Positions 9,268-18,555 of a stretch of 64,000 bases of DNA are shown here, piece after piece (the stretch's first letter is position 1; each line of letters begins with the position of its first letter). Location of the stretch: positions 124,001 to 188,000 of the forward strand of contig NZ_JAPNUE010000002.1 of assembly GCF_026626305.1 (NCBI RefSeq), written 5' to 3'. The position numbers and the translations under genes are program-made. The notes beneath the pieces are model-generated. The model searched no databases, had not been told where the DNA came from, and worked only from the letters and a program-made list of their open reading frames with translations. Source of the DNA: Frigidibacter sp. RF13. GTDB taxonomy: Bacteria; Pseudomonadota; Alphaproteobacteria; Rhodobacterales; Rhodobacteraceae.

Positions 9268-9365
9268 GACGTTCGTCTCCTGCACAAAAAGGCAGGTCGT
9301 CACGGGCTTGTAGCTTTCCCGGTTCTGTGGTGATTATTTGGCAGAGCCGAAAAAAGGACAGCCAA

Positions 9366-9680
9366 ATGAAAATCAATCTCGACGCGATGTCGCTGAAAGA
9401 GCTGAAGGATCTTCGCTCTCAGGTCGAAAAGGCTATTTCCTCGTTCGAGGCGCGCAAGAAGCAGGAAGCCCTGTCAGCGCTGGAAGAAAAGGCCGCCGCA
9501 CTCGGGTTTTCTCTCAGCGAGCTTATGGCTGCCGCGCCGGTTCGCAAGCGCAAGCCCGCGAAGGCGAAATATGCCAACCCCGCCGACAAGTCCGAAACCT
9601 GGACCGGTCGTGGCCGCAAGCCGCGCTGGGTCGAGGCGGCGCTGAAGGCCGGCAAGAAGCTTGACGATCTTCTGATCTGA
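9366..9680 (+). CDS. hvrA: H-NS-family regulator HvrA
   Basis: HvrA is a small nucleoid-associated regulator known in Rhodobacter capsulatus for the light response of photosynthesis genes and for nitrogen fixation control. The first 50 residues form a dimerising coiled coil (SLKELKDLRSQVEKAI). The C-terminus has the H-NS DNA-binding signature TWTGRGRKPRW. The length of 104 residues is typical. It is 98 bases after regA, in the conserved regB/senC/regA/hvrA neighbourhood. AAAAGGA lies upstream of the chosen ATG. A shared hairpin separates it from the convergent hemY-like gene. Confidence 0.92.
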   Translation: MKINLDAMSLKELKDLRSQVEKAISSFEARKKQEALSALEEKAAALGFSLSELMAAAPVRKRKPAKAKYANPADKSETWTGRGRKPRWVEAALKAGKKLDDLLI

Positions 9681-9713
9681 TCCGTTCGCCCCGGCATCTT
9701 CCGGGTTGGCAGC

Positions 9714-9757
9714 AGCGAAAACGGGCCGTGTCAGCGACTGCTGCGCGGCCCGTTCGC
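9714..9757. terminator. Hairpin between hvrA and the hemY-like gene
   Basis: AACGGGCCG at 9720-9728 pairs with CGGCCCGTT at 9746-9754, and the arms extend outwards with a two-base bulge (AGCGA with TCGCT). It lies between the convergent hvrA and hemY-like genes and enters the last codons of the latter. Confidence 0.5.
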
Positions 9758-11221
9758 TTCGATGAACTCCGCTTCATAGACTGCGCCTGTCTGCGGCTCT
9801 GTCGGCTCGTCCGGCGTGTCGGCAGGCGCGGCAGGTTCCGCGGCTGCAGCGCCCCCGACAACCAGCGGCAAGAGATCGGCTGCGGATGGCCCGGACGGGG
9901 TCTGCGACTGTTCACGCCAGGACAGGGTGTCGAAGCTGCCGCAATGATCGCAGGTGGGTGACCAGACTGCATTCACATGCTGGCATTTGTCGCAGATCCA
10001 TTGCGGCCCCCGGCTTGCCGACAGCGCACGGGTCAGCCATCCCCGAACAACCGCATCCTCTTCGCCCTCGCCGCGCTCAATCGCCGCCATGATGGTGAGG
10101 GCGCGCGTGGTCGGATGGCGTTCGGGCAGGTCGCCCAGCGCCCGGCGTGCAGCGGGGAACTCCTCGGCCGCGATATTGAGTTCAGCTTTCAGAAGCCGGG
10201 TTTCCTCGTGATCCGGGTTGGCGGAGAATAGCAGGTCGAACCGCTTCAGCCGTTCGCGCGGGGTCTCGGTCGGCTCCAGCGCCGCGAAAGCGGCGGCGAG
10301 GTCGGGGTGCGGCAGAACCTCCCAGGCCTTCTTCAGGATGCGCAGGGCATATTTGGTCTTGCCCTGAGCTTGATAGCCGTGGGCTGCCAGTACTGCCGCC
10401 GGAATGAGATCGGGCGACTGTTTGTTCGCCGCAATCGCAGCCTCGCGGGCCTCGACCGGCAGGTCATCCTCGAATACCGCCCGTGCCTCCTGCAGCGCCA
10501 GGATCGCATCGCGGCGGCGGTGGACATCCTTCGGCAGATGGCCGTGTTTCAGCTTTGCGCCCAGAACCTTGCGCGCGCCTGCCCAGTCTCCGCTTTCGGC
10601 CTGCAGATCGAACAGCGCATCCTGCACCTCTGGATTTGACGGCCGCATGAGAAAGGCCTTTTCGGCAAGCTTCAGCGCGGTGTCGCGATCGCCCTCGGTC
10701 AGTTTCTGTTTCAGAAGCCCGCGCACCCCGGCAAAACGGGTCCGCTCGTCGCCCAAAAGCCGCTTGTAGGCCTCCGTCGCCTTGCGCCCGTCGCCCGCCG
10801 CTTCGGCTGCCTGCGCGGAGAGAAGATTGGTCAGCGCGGGCCGGTCAAGATACTTGCCCGCCCGCGCGGCATGCGACAGCGCCGCCGTCCCGTCCCCCGC
10901 CGCCAGTGCCATCATGCCCTCGGTCAGCGCCTCATAGCCCTTGCGTTCGCGGCTACGGTCGAAATAGCGGCTGATCGCGGTTTCATCGCCATTGATGAAG
11001 CGCAGGATGGCAACCGCGAATCCGATGACCTTCAGCGCGAGCCAGAGTGCAAGAAGGGCCAGCAGGATGCCGACGACCGACTGCACCGGGCCGAGGGTGA
11101 ATTCCTGATGGGCGACGGCGATACGTATACCACCGCCCTGATCGGCGAAATAGCCCGCCGTCAGCGTCAGCCCTGCGACAAGCGCGACGAAGAGGGCGAT
11201 CTTTGCGAAGGACCAGATCAT
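9731..11221 (-). CDS. HemY-like TPR membrane protein
   Basis: This 496-residue protein has two N-terminal membrane segments (about 6-27 and 44-72) and then a long run of helical TPR-like repeats (for example AGKYLDRPALTNLLSAQAA), as in the HemY_N family that lies beside hemD in proteobacteria. The role of that HemY family is unclear, and it is not the protoporphyrinogen oxidase also called HemY. Near the C-terminus there is a zinc-ribbon-like CDKCQHVN...CDHCGSF pair of Cys-x2-Cys motifs. The start at 11221 overlaps the stop of the Mic60-like gene by ATGA, which indicates one operon hemD-mic60-hemY. Confidence 0.85.
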   Translation of the reverse strand: MIWSFAKIALFVALVAGLTLTAGYFADQGGGIRIAVAHQEFTLGPVQSVVGILLALLALWLALKVIGFAVAILRFINGDETAISRYFDRSRERKGYEALTEGMMALAAGDGTAALSHAARAGKYLDRPALTNLLSAQAAEAAGDGRKATEAYKRLLGDERTRFAGVRGLLKQKLTEGDRDTALKLAEKAFLMRPSNPEVQDALFDLQAESGDWAGARKVLGAKLKHGHLPKDVHRRRDAILALQEARAVFEDDLPVEAREAAIAANKQSPDLIPAAVLAAHGYQAQGKTKYALRILKKAWEVLPHPDLAAAFAALEPTETPRERLKRFDLLFSANPDHEETRLLKAELNIAAEEFPAARRALGDLPERHPTTRALTIMAAIERGEGEEDAVVRGWLTRALSASRGPQWICDKCQHVNAVWSPTCDHCGSFDTLSWREQSQTPSGPSAADLLPLVVGGAAAAEPAAPADTPDEPTEPQTGAVYEAEFIEANGPRSSR

Positions 11222-12318
11222 TGGCTGACCTCCGCCCTGAGGGCTGCTGCGGCTTTCAGCGCTTCGGACCGTTTGGTCGCCAGCCCGACCCATTCGCTCA
11301 TCCGCGCCTGCCCGGCATCCGGCAGCGCCGAGATTTCTGCGACCGCCGCCATCAGATCTCCGGCGCCGAGCGCGGCCTCGGCCCGGCTGAGGACAGCGTC
11401 TGGGTCATCGCCTGCACGCGGCGACAATGACCGCGCGCCGGTCTGGCTGCGCAGGAAGGCAGAGACCCGGTCCCAGGTGCCGGCCTTGGGCAAGGCGGCG
11501 AGAGAAAGGGACAGGGCATCGCGCGCAGCGGCGGGGAAGCTGTCGCGTAGCGCCGCAAGCGTCGGTGCGCCCTGATCGACGGCGATAAGCGGATCGGGGG
11601 CGGCGATACCCAGATCGCTGAGCGCCTTGAGCGACGGCGCGAGCGCCGCGCCACTTTCAAGACCCGTATCGATCTGGCCAAGCGCAGATGAAATGGCGGC
11701 CTTGCGGGCAATCGCTTCGGCTTCCTGGCGTATCCGGGCCGCTTCTGCCTCGGCGGCTTTCGCCGCCGCGACCGCCTCGTTGGTGGCGGCGCTGATATCG
11801 CCGGACGGGGCGGCTGGTCGGCTCTCAAGCGCGGTTACACGGTCTTGCAGGCGTGAAAGCGCCGCTTCGACCTGATCGAGGCGCGCGGTCAGCGGATCGA
11901 TGAGCGGCTGGAGGTCCGGCGCCGCCGCTGGCACCTCGGCGGGTGCCGCCGCGAGCTGGGCGGACAGGTCAGAAAGCCGCTTGTCCTGATCCGACAGCCT
12001 TTGTTCCAGACCAGCGGTGCTGGGCGGCGGCATGAGGCCCGGATTGGCGCGAAGGACCGCGACGGCCCCACCAGCGCCAACCGCTGCGGCAAGGGCGCCG
12101 CCGAACGCGAGCGGCCAGAAGCCAGCGCGGCGGGGGGCTTGAGGCGCCGCCTGCACCTCCGGTTGCGGCGGCTGGGCCTCCGGCGGCGGCTCCGCCGCTT
12201 CGTCCATGTTCGGCATGGCGAGTGCGAGAGGTTCGTCCGCGAGCGCTTCGGCGGGGGTTTCTTCGGTTCGTGCTATGGCTTCGTCCTGGGATGCACCGGC
12301 TTTGCTTCTTCGCGCCAT
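11218..12318 (-). CDS. Mitofilin/Mic60-like inner-membrane protein
   Basis: The protein starts with an acidic, proline-rich cytoplasmic stretch, followed by one membrane helix at about residues 66-92 (FWPLAFGGALAAAVGAGGAV). A coiled-coil region (about 100-200, with EQRLSDQDKRLSDL) and a C-terminal mitofilin-like domain come next. Alphaproteobacterial Mic60 shapes intracytoplasmic membranes and is encoded next to hemY and hemD, exactly as here. The ATG at 12318 is chosen because it avoids an unsupported 12-residue extension. The stop overlaps the downstream start by four bases. Confidence 0.85.
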   Translation of the reverse strand: MARRSKAGASQDEAIARTEETPAEALADEPLALAMPNMDEAAEPPPEAQPPQPEVQAAPQAPRRAGFWPLAFGGALAAAVGAGGAVAVLRANPGLMPPPSTAGLEQRLSDQDKRLSDLSAQLAAAPAEVPAAAPDLQPLIDPLTARLDQVEAALSRLQDRVTALESRPAAPSGDISAATNEAVAAAKAAEAEAARIRQEAEAIARKAAISSALGQIDTGLESGAALAPSLKALSDLGIAAPDPLIAVDQGAPTLAALRDSFPAAARDALSLSLAALPKAGTWDRVSAFLRSQTGARSLSPRAGDDPDAVLSRAEAALGAGDLMAAVAEISALPDAGQARMSEWVGLATKRSEALKAAAALRAEVSQ

Positions 12319-12384
12319 TTCGCCCCCTCCGGACCAAATCAAGAATCTTCTCAAGGTGCAATCTAGTGACCCCGGCCCGCCGCC

Positions 12385-13110
12385 TCAACCTTCTGGCTCT
12401 GTCCCCAAGGTCGCAGCCAGACAATCAAGCAGGCTTTCGCCATCGGGCCGCGCCGCTACGCGGATCATCGCACGCGACAGCTCGCCCAGTTCGGCGGCTA
12501 CGGCGGGGCTGAGCGCGGCAATCCACAGGGGCGCCGTTCGCGCCCTCGTTGCCGAGAGAAACAGCCGCGCCGAGCGTGGCGAGAAGAGCGGCAGGAGGAC
12601 GGGTTGATCGGCGGCGAGCAATGCCCTCGCCTCTGCAGTCAGGGGCAGCGCTTCCTGAACATAGGTTTCGACGGAAATCGTCTCTATTCCGGCCGGATTT
12701 AGCAATTCCGGCAGATCGACCGCCCGGTCCTGCCCATGCGGCCACAGAAGCCGCCGACCGCCCTGCCGCTCGCGAAGGATCGCGGCGAGGGCCTTGGCAT
12801 CGCCGCCAGCGTGTTGCGCGTTAATGCCCCGCCCGGCGGCCTCCTCGGCGGTTCGTTTCCCCACGCACCAGGCGGGCAGGCTGCGGTCACTGCTGATCCG
12901 GCAGAAAGCATCGACCGCTGCCTCCGAGGTGAAGATCAGGCCGTCGATGCCGGTCAGGTCAATCTGGGGGGAAAGATGGCGCAATCGCATCAGTGGCGCG
13001 ATCACCACGGGCCAGTCCGCGCCAAACCGGGCACGGAAGGCATTGGCGAACCGGTGCGACGCCGCCTCGGGCCGGGTCAGAAGCAATGTCGGGCGCGGGG
13101 GTTCTGTCAT
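12385..13110 (-). CDS. hemD: Uroporphyrinogen-III synthase
   Basis: HemD cyclises hydroxymethylbilane to uroporphyrinogen III with inversion of ring D, the branch point of tetrapyrrole synthesis (haem, sirohaem, cobalamin, bacteriochlorophyll). The sequence is divergent, as is normal in this family. It has the LLTRPEA start, the [11 protein letters not shown] strand-turn and the late F-S-P-R-S-A motif. The length of 241 residues fits. It lies 66 bases upstream of the Mic60 gene and is divergent from tsaD, the usual alphaproteobacterial order. Confidence 0.88.
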   Translation of the reverse strand: MTEPPRPTLLLTRPEAASHRFANAFRARFGADWPVVIAPLMRLRHLSPQIDLTGIDGLIFTSEAAVDAFCRISSDRSLPAWCVGKRTAEEAAGRGINAQHAGGDAKALAAILRERQGGRRLLWPHGQDRAVDLPELLNPAGIETISVETYVQEALPLTAEARALLAADQPVLLPLFSPRSARLFLSATRARTAPLWIAALSPAVAAELGELSRAMIRVAARPDGESLLDCLAATLGTEPEG

Positions 13111-13203
13111 CCGTGCGGGTCATCCATCCTGCGGCGCGTTCGGCATTGTCGGATCGCCGCCCCGGTGTTACCTGCCGGGGGACCGGCTTGCAACGATGGA
13201 GCC

Positions 13204-14298
13204 ATGGCAGAGACGCTGACATATCTCGGCATCGAAAGCAGCTGCGACGATACGGCGGCTGCGGTCGTGCGTCTTGCCCGAGGCCGTGGAGAGGTTTTGT
13301 CCTCGGTCGTGCAGGGCCAGACCGCGCTTCACGCCGATTTCGGCGGCGTTGTGCCCGAGATCGCCGCGCGCGCGCATGCCGAGCGGCTGGATCTGGTGAC
13401 CGCCGAGGCTTTGGACTTGGCGGGCATCCGACTGGCCGATCTGGACGGGATCGCGGTGACGGCGGGGCCGGGGCTGATCGGCGGGGTGATGTCGGGCGTG
13501 ATGTTCGCGCGCGGGCTGGCCGCCGGGTCGGGCCTGCCGCTTCTGCCGGTCAACCATCTCGCGGGCCATGCACTGACGCCGCGCCTGACCGACGGGCTCG
13601 ATTTTCCCTATCTGATGCTCCTCGTCTCCGGCGGCCATTGCCAGTTCCTGATCGCGCGGGCGCCGGACAGCTTCACCCGCCTTGGCGGCACGATCGACGA
13701 TGCGCCGGGCGAGGCGTTCGACAAGGTGGCGAAGCTTCTGGGCCTTGGCCAGCCGGGCGGGCCGCTTGTCGAGGCGGAAGCCGCGCGCGGCGATCCTGCG
13801 CGCTTTGTCTTTCCGCGCCCGCTGCTGGACCGTCCGGGCTGCGACATGTCCTTTTCCGGCCTGAAGACCGCGATTCTCCGCGCCCGCGATTCCGTCGTGG
13901 CCGAGAAGGGAGGACTGACCCATCAGGACCGTTCGGACCTGTGCGCCGGTTTTCAGGCAGCGGTTGCGGCGGTTCTGACCGAGAAGTCGCGGCGGGCGTT
14001 GGAGGCCTATGTGGCGGAGCGTCCTGCGGCCCCGGCCCTTGCCGTCGCAGGCGGTGTTGCGGCCAACTCGGCGATCCGCGCCAACCTGACCGATCTGTGT
14101 GCGCGCCTAGGCGTGCGCTTCACCGCGCCTCCCCTGTCGCTCTGTACCGACAATGCCGCAATGATCGCCTGGGCCGGGATCGAACAGCACCGGATCGGCC
14201 AGAGACCGATGGGCGAGATTACTGCCCGCCCGCGCTGGCCGCTGGATGACAGCGCGCCCGCGATGCTCGGGTCCGGAAAGAAGGGGGCGAAGGCATGA
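13204..14298 (+). CDS. tsaD: tRNA N6-adenosine threonylcarbamoyltransferase TsaD
   Basis: TsaD transfers the threonylcarbamoyl group to A37 of ANN-decoding tRNAs, working with TsaB and TsaE. The ASKHA-fold signatures are present: GIESSCDDT at about 9-17, PEIAARAH, and the metal-binding NHLAGH. Nucleotide-binding glycines ([17 protein letters not shown]) follow. The start at 13204 gives the usual length of 364 residues. An in-frame extension upstream would run across the divergent hemD gene and is rejected. The stop overlaps gpsA by ATGA. Confidence 0.96.
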   Translation: MAETLTYLGIESSCDDTAAAVVRLARGRGEVLSSVVQGQTALHADFGGVVPEIAARAHAERLDLVTAEALDLAGIRLADLDGIAVTAGPGLIGGVMSGVMFARGLAAGSGLPLLPVNHLAGHALTPRLTDGLDFPYLMLLVSGGHCQFLIARAPDSFTRLGGTIDDAPGEAFDKVAKLLGLGQPGGPLVEAEAARGDPARFVFPRPLLDRPGCDMSFSGLKTAILRARDSVVAEKGGLTHQDRSDLCAGFQAAVAAVLTEKSRRALEAYVAERPAAPALAVAGGVAANSAIRANLTDLCARLGVRFTAPPLSLCTDNAAMIAWAGIEQHRIGQRPMGEITARPRWPLDDSAPAMLGSGKKGAKA

Positions 14299-15260
14299 GG
14301 ATCGCGGTTCTGGGCGCTGGCGCCTTCGGTACCGCTCTGGCGGTTGCGCTGGCGCGGGGCGGCGAGACTGTGGGCCTTTGGGCGCGCGACGCGGATCAGG
14401 CGAAGGCAATGAAGGCAGTGCGCGAAAATGCAGCCCGCCTGCCAGGCGTGACTTTGCCGGAAACAGTGTCTGTTTCGGCTGAAATCGTCGATTTCAGCGC
14501 GGCGGGTATGCTGCTTCTGGCAGTTCCGATGCAGTCGCTTGTGGGCTTTGTGGAAAGCCATCGCGAGGCGCTCGCGGGACGCGCGCTGGTCGCCTGCGCC
14601 AAGGGGATCGACCTGACAAGCCTGCGCGGACCAACGGCGATCCTGACCGAAAGCTTCGCCGGTGGTCATCCGGCCGTCCTGACCGGACCGAGCTTTGCCG
14701 CAGACATTGCGCGCGGCTTGCCGACTGCGCTGACGCTTGCCTGTGCCGACGAGGGGCGGGGCGCGGATCTGCAAGACCTGCTCTCAACCCCGGTCCTCAG
14801 GCTCTATCGCACGACCGACGTGACCGGGGCCGAGCTGGGCGGCGCCCTGAAGAATGTGATCGCCATCGCGGCGGGGGTGATCGCCGGCGCGGGGCTTGGC
14901 GACAGTGCACGGGCCGCACTGATGACACGCGGCTTTGCCGAGATGGTGCGGCTGGCCGAACGGCTGGGGGCACGCGGCGAGACGCTAATGGGTCTGTCGG
15001 GGTTAGGCGACCTGATCCTGACCTGTACCTCGGATCAATCGCGGAACTTCCGCTATGGGCGGGCGCTGGGCGCCGGAACCGCCTTCGATACGCGCACTAC
15101 CGTCGAGGGGGCGGCAACCGCGAAGGCCGCGCTTGCGCTTGCAAAGACACTTGGCGTTGACGTGCCTGTGACCGCGATGGTCGCGGCGCTGGTTGACGGT
15201 CGCGTGACCGTCGGGGAAGCTATGGCGGCGCTGATGGCGCGCCCGTTGAAAAGGGAATGA
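14295..15260 (+). CDS. gpsA: NAD(P)H-dependent glycerol-3-phosphate dehydrogenase
   Basis: GpsA makes sn-glycerol 3-phosphate from dihydroxyacetone phosphate for phospholipid synthesis. The Rossmann motif [10 protein letters not shown] is at the N-terminus. The catalytic Lys lies in [15 protein letters not shown], and the [11 protein letters not shown] signature is present. The length of 321 residues is normal. The start overlaps the tsaD stop and the stop overlaps the start region of the YciI-like gene, so tsaD-gpsA-yciI-EVE form one tight operon. Confidence 0.96.
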   Translation: MRIAVLGAGAFGTALAVALARGGETVGLWARDADQAKAMKAVRENAARLPGVTLPETVSVSAEIVDFSAAGMLLLAVPMQSLVGFVESHREALAGRALVACAKGIDLTSLRGPTAILTESFAGGHPAVLTGPSFAADIARGLPTALTLACADEGRGADLQDLLSTPVLRLYRTTDVTGAELGGALKNVIAIAAGVIAGAGLGDSARAALMTRGFAEMVRLAERLGARGETLMGLSGLGDLILTCTSDQSRNFRYGRALGAGTAFDTRTTVEGAATAKAALALAKTLGVDVPVTAMVAALVDGRVTVGEAMAALMARPLKRE

Positions 15261-15262
15261 CG

Positions 15263-15532
15263 ATGCGTTTTGCCGTGATCTGCCGCGACAAGCCCGGCGC
15301 GCTTGAAGTGCGCCTTGCCAACCGCGCCGCCCACCTTGCCTATATCGAGGAAACCGGCGTGGTCGAGATGGCCGGTCCGTTCCTGGAAGGTGGCCAGATG
15401 GTCGGCTCACTGGTGATCCTTCAGACCGAGGACCTTGAGGCCGCGAACGCCTGGGCGGCGGGCGATCCCTATGGCAAGGCCGGGCTTTTCGAAAGCGTCT
15501 CGGTCATCGAATGGAAGAAGGTGATCGGCTGA
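15263..15532 (+). CDS. YciI-like protein
   Basis: This small protein of about 89 residues has the YciI pattern: an N-terminal F-A-V-I-C-R-D-K-P-G-A strand, R-x-x-H-L-A-Y helix, G-P-F-L-E-G-G turn, and a late D-P-Y-x-K-A-G-L-F motif. YciI proteins have a ferredoxin-like fold related to muconolactone isomerase and their function is mostly unknown. I prefer the ATG at 15263 because AAAGGGA is six bases upstream of it; the ATG at 15257 overlaps the gpsA stop and is an alternative. The stop overlaps the next start as TGATG. Confidence 0.88.
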   Translation: MRFAVICRDKPGALEVRLANRAAHLAYIEETGVVEMAGPFLEGGQMVGSLVILQTEDLEAANAWAAGDPYGKAGLFESVSVIEWKKVIG

Positions 15533-15951
15533 TGGCCTACTGGCTTTTCAAATCCGAGCCCGACACCTGGAGCTGGGACCAGCAGGTCGCAAAAGGCGCG
15601 GCGGGCGAGGAATGGCACGGCGTCCGGAACTATCAGGCCCGCAACAACATGCGGGCGATGAAAGTGGGCGAGCGCGGCTTCTACTACCATTCCAATATCG
15701 GCAAAGAAATCGTGGGCGTGGTCGAAGTGAGTGCCGAAAGCGCGCCCGACAGCACCACCGACGATCCGCGCTGGGATTGCGTCCATATCCGCGCGGTGAA
15801 GCCCTTCGCGCGGCCGGTGACGCTTGAGGATTGCAAGGCCCATCCCGGGCTTTCGCAGATGGTTCTGGTGAACAACATGCGCCTGTCCGTCCAGCCGGTG
15901 ACGGAAGAGGAATGGCGGATCATCTGCACCCTTGGTGGTGTCGACCCTTGA
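15532..15951 (+). CDS. EVE-domain protein
   Basis: The protein opens with MAYWLFKSEPDTWSWD and contains WHGVRNYQARNNMRAM, the hallmarks of the EVE (PUA-like) domain. It also has YYHSN, PRWDCVHI and the closing L-S-V-Q-P-V-T-E-E-E-W. EVE domains bind modified bases in RNA or DNA; this stand-alone 139-residue form is widespread and its target is not established. It is translationally coupled to the YciI gene by TGATG and is the last gene of the tsaD operon. Confidence 0.9.
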   Translation: MAYWLFKSEPDTWSWDQQVAKGAAGEEWHGVRNYQARNNMRAMKVGERGFYYHSNIGKEIVGVVEVSAESAPDSTTDDPRWDCVHIRAVKPFARPVTLEDCKAHPGLSQMVLVNNMRLSVQPVTEEEWRIICTLGGVDP

Positions 15952-16017
15952 GTTTTCGCTTGGCCGGACGGCGCTCGCGCGCCATCCTGCCGCCAGCGTG
16001 AACCGAGGGAGGACGCG

Positions 16018-16413
16018 ATGGAACTTCTCAATGTGCTGGCTGCCGCGTTAGGCGCCTATGTCTTCGGTGCGGTCTGGTACATGAGCCTCAGCAAGGCCTG
16101 GATGGCGGCCTCGGGAGTGGCGGTCGGCGCAGACGGCCGACCCGCGAACGGGTCGAACCCCATGCCCTATGTCACCGGCTTTCTGGCGATGGTCGTCGTT
16201 GCCGGCATGATGCGGCACATATTCTCGATGGCGGGCATCGATACGGTCGGCAAGGGGATTGTCGCGGGCCTTGGAATTGGCGCCTTCTTCGTCATGCCGT
16301 TTCTGGCGATGAACTATGCCTTCGCGATGCGTAATTCGAAGCTGACGCTGATCGACGGCGCCAATGCCACGTTCGCCTGCGCGATCATGGGTGCCATCCT
16401 AATGCTGTTCTGA
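16018..16413 (+). CDS. DUF1761-like integral membrane protein
   Basis: The 131-residue protein has four hydrophobic segments (about 2-22, 50-68, 80-102 and 112-131). The Y-V-F-G-A-V-W-Y-M start pattern and the N-Y-A-F-A-M-R turn match the DUF1761 family. Function is unknown. The ATG at 16018 follows GAGGGAGGA at ideal spacing. A terminator hairpin follows the stop by a few bases. Confidence 0.8.
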   Translation: MELLNVLAAALGAYVFGAVWYMSLSKAWMAASGVAVGADGRPANGSNPMPYVTGFLAMVVVAGMMRHIFSMAGIDTVGKGIVAGLGIGAFFVMPFLAMNYAFAMRNSKLTLIDGANATFACAIMGAILMLF

Positions 16414-16417
16414 ATGA

Positions 16418-16452
16418 AAAAGGGTCCCGACGCTGCTGGCCGGGACCCTTTC
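16418..16452 (+). terminator. Intrinsic terminator after the DUF1761 gene
   Basis: AAAGGGTCCCG (16419-16429) pairs with CGGGACCCTTT (16441-16451) across an 11-nt loop. It starts five bases after the DUF1761 stop. The remaining 170 bases up to the DUF2853 gene show nothing I can name. Confidence 0.75.
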
Positions 16453-16625
16453 CACCCGTGTGCACCCCTGCACCACGTGAAATCCGGGTCTCGGCCATCC
16501 TGGCCTGACAGGAAGAACATACCCCGCATCACCCTGCCCGGGCAAGGGCAGAGTGCCTAAAATTTCAAGAGAAACAGCAGGTTAAATAAACTCTTCCTTA
16601 GGAATCGCGGTGCGTTCCCGAAGGA

Positions 16626-16967
16626 TTACTTGTACGCTTTCTCTTTGCCGAAATGCTTGGTCAGCATGTAGTAGACCACGGCACGGTACTTGTTGCGCTC
16701 GGACTTGCCGTAGGTTTCGATCACGGCGTTGATCGCCGCCATCAGTTCGGGCCCGTCCTTGAGGCCGAGCTTCTTGACCAGGAAGTTGTTCTTCACCAGT
16801 TCAAGTTCCGACGCCTGGCTTGCCGCGACGGTTTCGGAATCGGCGCTGTAGATCGCCGGACCACAGCCGATCGTGACCTTGGTCAGAAGGTCCATGTCGG
16901 GGGTCATCTTGCACTTGTTCTTCAGATCGTCCGCATATTTGGCGATCAGTTCGTCCCTCTTTCCCAT
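16626..16967 (-). CDS. DUF2853 family protein
   Basis: This is a 113-residue soluble, mostly helical protein. The M-G-K-R-D-E-L-I-A-K-Y start, the K-C-x-M-T-P-D-x-D-L-L segment and the Y-Y-M-L-T-K-H-F-G-K end match the uncharacterised DUF2853 family of alphaproteobacteria. The ATG at 16967 is chosen because an in-frame extension to 17321 would run into the ahcY terminator and coding region. It is a separate unit downstream of ahcY. Confidence 0.85.
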   Translation of the reverse strand: MGKRDELIAKYADDLKNKCKMTPDMDLLTKVTIGCGPAIYSADSETVAASQASELELVKNNFLVKKLGLKDGPELMAAINAVIETYGKSERNKYRAVVYYMLTKHFGKEKAYK

Positions 16968-17089
16968 CGTCAGCTCCAACCGTTCCGGATTATGTTGATC
17001 TTGAAGACGGCGATTGCCGCCCGGGCGAAAGCTTACGGTCGGTTCAGCGTTTTTGGCAAAGTGAAAGATCGGGCTTTTTTCACCCCAAA

Positions 17090-17116
17090 AAGAAAAGGGG
17101 CGGAAAACCGCCCCCT
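17090..17116 (-). terminator. Intrinsic terminator of ahcY
   Basis: GGGGCGG (17097-17103) pairs with CCGCCCC (17108-17114) across an AAAA loop. Read on the minus strand it is followed by a T-rich run (TTTTCTTTTT), a classical terminator 22 bases after the ahcY stop. Confidence 0.85.
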
Positions 17117-17137
17117 TCCCGTCGAGTTTGCGCTGCG

Positions 17138-18538
17138 TCAGTAGCGATAGTGATCCGATTTGAACGGACCTTCGACCGTCACGCCGATATAGTCGGCCTG
17201 ATCCTTGCGCAGTTCCGTCAGCTTCACGCCGATGCGCTTGAGATGCAGGCGAGCGACTTTTTCGTCCAGATGCTTGGGCAGGATATAGACGCCGGGTTTG
17301 TATTCGGCGCCCTTGGTCCACAGCTCGATCTGCGCCAGAACCTGGTTGGTGAACGAGGCCGACATCACGAAGGACGGATGGCCGGTGGCATTGCCAAGGT
17401 TCAGAAGGCGGCCTTCGGACAGGAGGATGATCTTGGCGCCCGACGGCATCTCGATCATGTCAACCTGGTCCTTGACGTTGGTCCACTTGTGGTTCTTCAG
17501 CGCCGCGACCTGAATCTCATTGTCGAAATGGCCGATGTTGCCGACGATGGCCATGTTCTTCATCTCGCGCATATGCTCGATGCGGATCACGTCCTTGTTG
17601 CCGGTGGTGGTGATGAAGATGTCGGCCGAAGCGACCTCGTCTTCCAGCAGCGTGACTTCGTAGCCGTCCATCGCCGCTTGCAGGGCGCAGATCGGGTCGA
17701 TCTCGGTCACTTTCACGCGCGCGCCCGCGCCGCGAAGCGAGGCGGCAGAACCCTTGCCCACGTCGCCGTAACCGCAGACGACCGCGACCTTGCCGGCCAT
17801 CATCGTGTCGGTGGCGCGGCGGATGCCGTCGACGAGTGATTCCTTGCAGCCGTACTTGTTGTCGAACTTCGACTTGGTGACGGAATCGTTCACGTTGATC
17901 GTGGGGAAGGGCAAGAGGCCTTTCTTGTGCAGATCATAGAGGCGGTGAACGCCGGTGGTGGTCTCTTCCGAGACGCCCTTGATCGCAGCGCGCTGCTTGG
18001 TGAACCAGCCGGGGCTCGCCGCCAGCCGCTTCTTGATCTGGTTGAAGAGGCAGACCTCTTCTTCCGAGGTCGGAACCTCGATCAGATCTTTCTCGCCCGC
18101 TTCGACGCGGGCGCCCATCAGGATGTAAAGCGTCGCATCCCCGCCATCGTCGAGGATCATGTTGCAGGTGCCGCCTTCGCCGCCGAACTGGAAAATCTTG
18201 TCTGTATACTCCCAGTATTCCGCCAGCGTCTCGCCCTTGATGGCAAAGACCGGCGTGCCCGAGGCCGCGATCGCCGCCGCCGCATGATCCTGGGTCGAGA
18301 AGATGTTGCACGAGGCCCAGCGCACATCGGCGCCCAGCGCCGTCAGCGTTTCGATCAGCACCGCGGTCTGGATCGTCATGTGCAGCGATCCGGCGATCTT
18401 CGCGCCCTTCAGCGGCTGGGCCGCACCATATTCCTCGCGCAGCGCCATCAGGCCCGGCATTTCGGTTTCGGCGATGTCGAGTTCCTTGCGGCCGAAGGCG
18501 GCAAGCGAAATGTCTTTGACGATATAGTCCTGAGCCAT
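17138..18538 (-). CDS. ahcY: Adenosylhomocysteinase (SAH hydrolase)
   Basis: AhcY hydrolyses S-adenosylhomocysteine to homocysteine and adenosine, removing the product inhibitor of methyltransferases. NAD-binding [15 protein letters not shown], the substrate motifs [15 protein letters not shown] and [12 protein letters not shown], and the C-terminal KSDHYRY are all present. The start at 18538 has GAGGAG nine bases upstream and gives 466 residues, as expected. Only 17 bases separate it from the stop of the acyltransferase gene upstream, so no leader riboswitch fits; any own promoter must lie inside that gene. In Rhodobacter capsulatus ahcY is linked to the hvrA region, and here it is about 7.5 kb away. 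Confidence 0.97.
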   Translation of the reverse strand: MAQDYIVKDISLAAFGRKELDIAETEMPGLMALREEYGAAQPLKGAKIAGSLHMTIQTAVLIETLTALGADVRWASCNIFSTQDHAAAAIAASGTPVFAIKGETLAEYWEYTDKIFQFGGEGGTCNMILDDGGDATLYILMGARVEAGEKDLIEVPTSEEEVCLFNQIKKRLAASPGWFTKQRAAIKGVSEETTTGVHRLYDLHKKGLLPFPTINVNDSVTKSKFDNKYGCKESLVDGIRRATDTMMAGKVAVVCGYGDVGKGSAASLRGAGARVKVTEIDPICALQAAMDGYEVTLLEDEVASADIFITTTGNKDVIRIEHMREMKNMAIVGNIGHFDNEIQVAALKNHKWTNVKDQVDMIEMPSGAKIILLSEGRLLNLGNATGHPSFVMSASFTNQVLAQIELWTKGAEYKPGVYILPKHLDEKVARLHLKRIGVKLTELRKDQADYIGVTVEGPFKSDHYRY

Positions 18539-18555
18539 CAGGCCGTGCTCCTCAA

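Noticed and set aside
9338..9664. Alternative frame over hvrA
   Set aside because: The product has no motif, whereas the chosen frame gives the HvrA signature TWTGRGRKPRW.
18539..18555. SAH riboswitch upstream of ahcY
   Set aside because: Only 17 bases separate the ahcY start from the upstream stop, too little for the known SAH-riboswitch fold.
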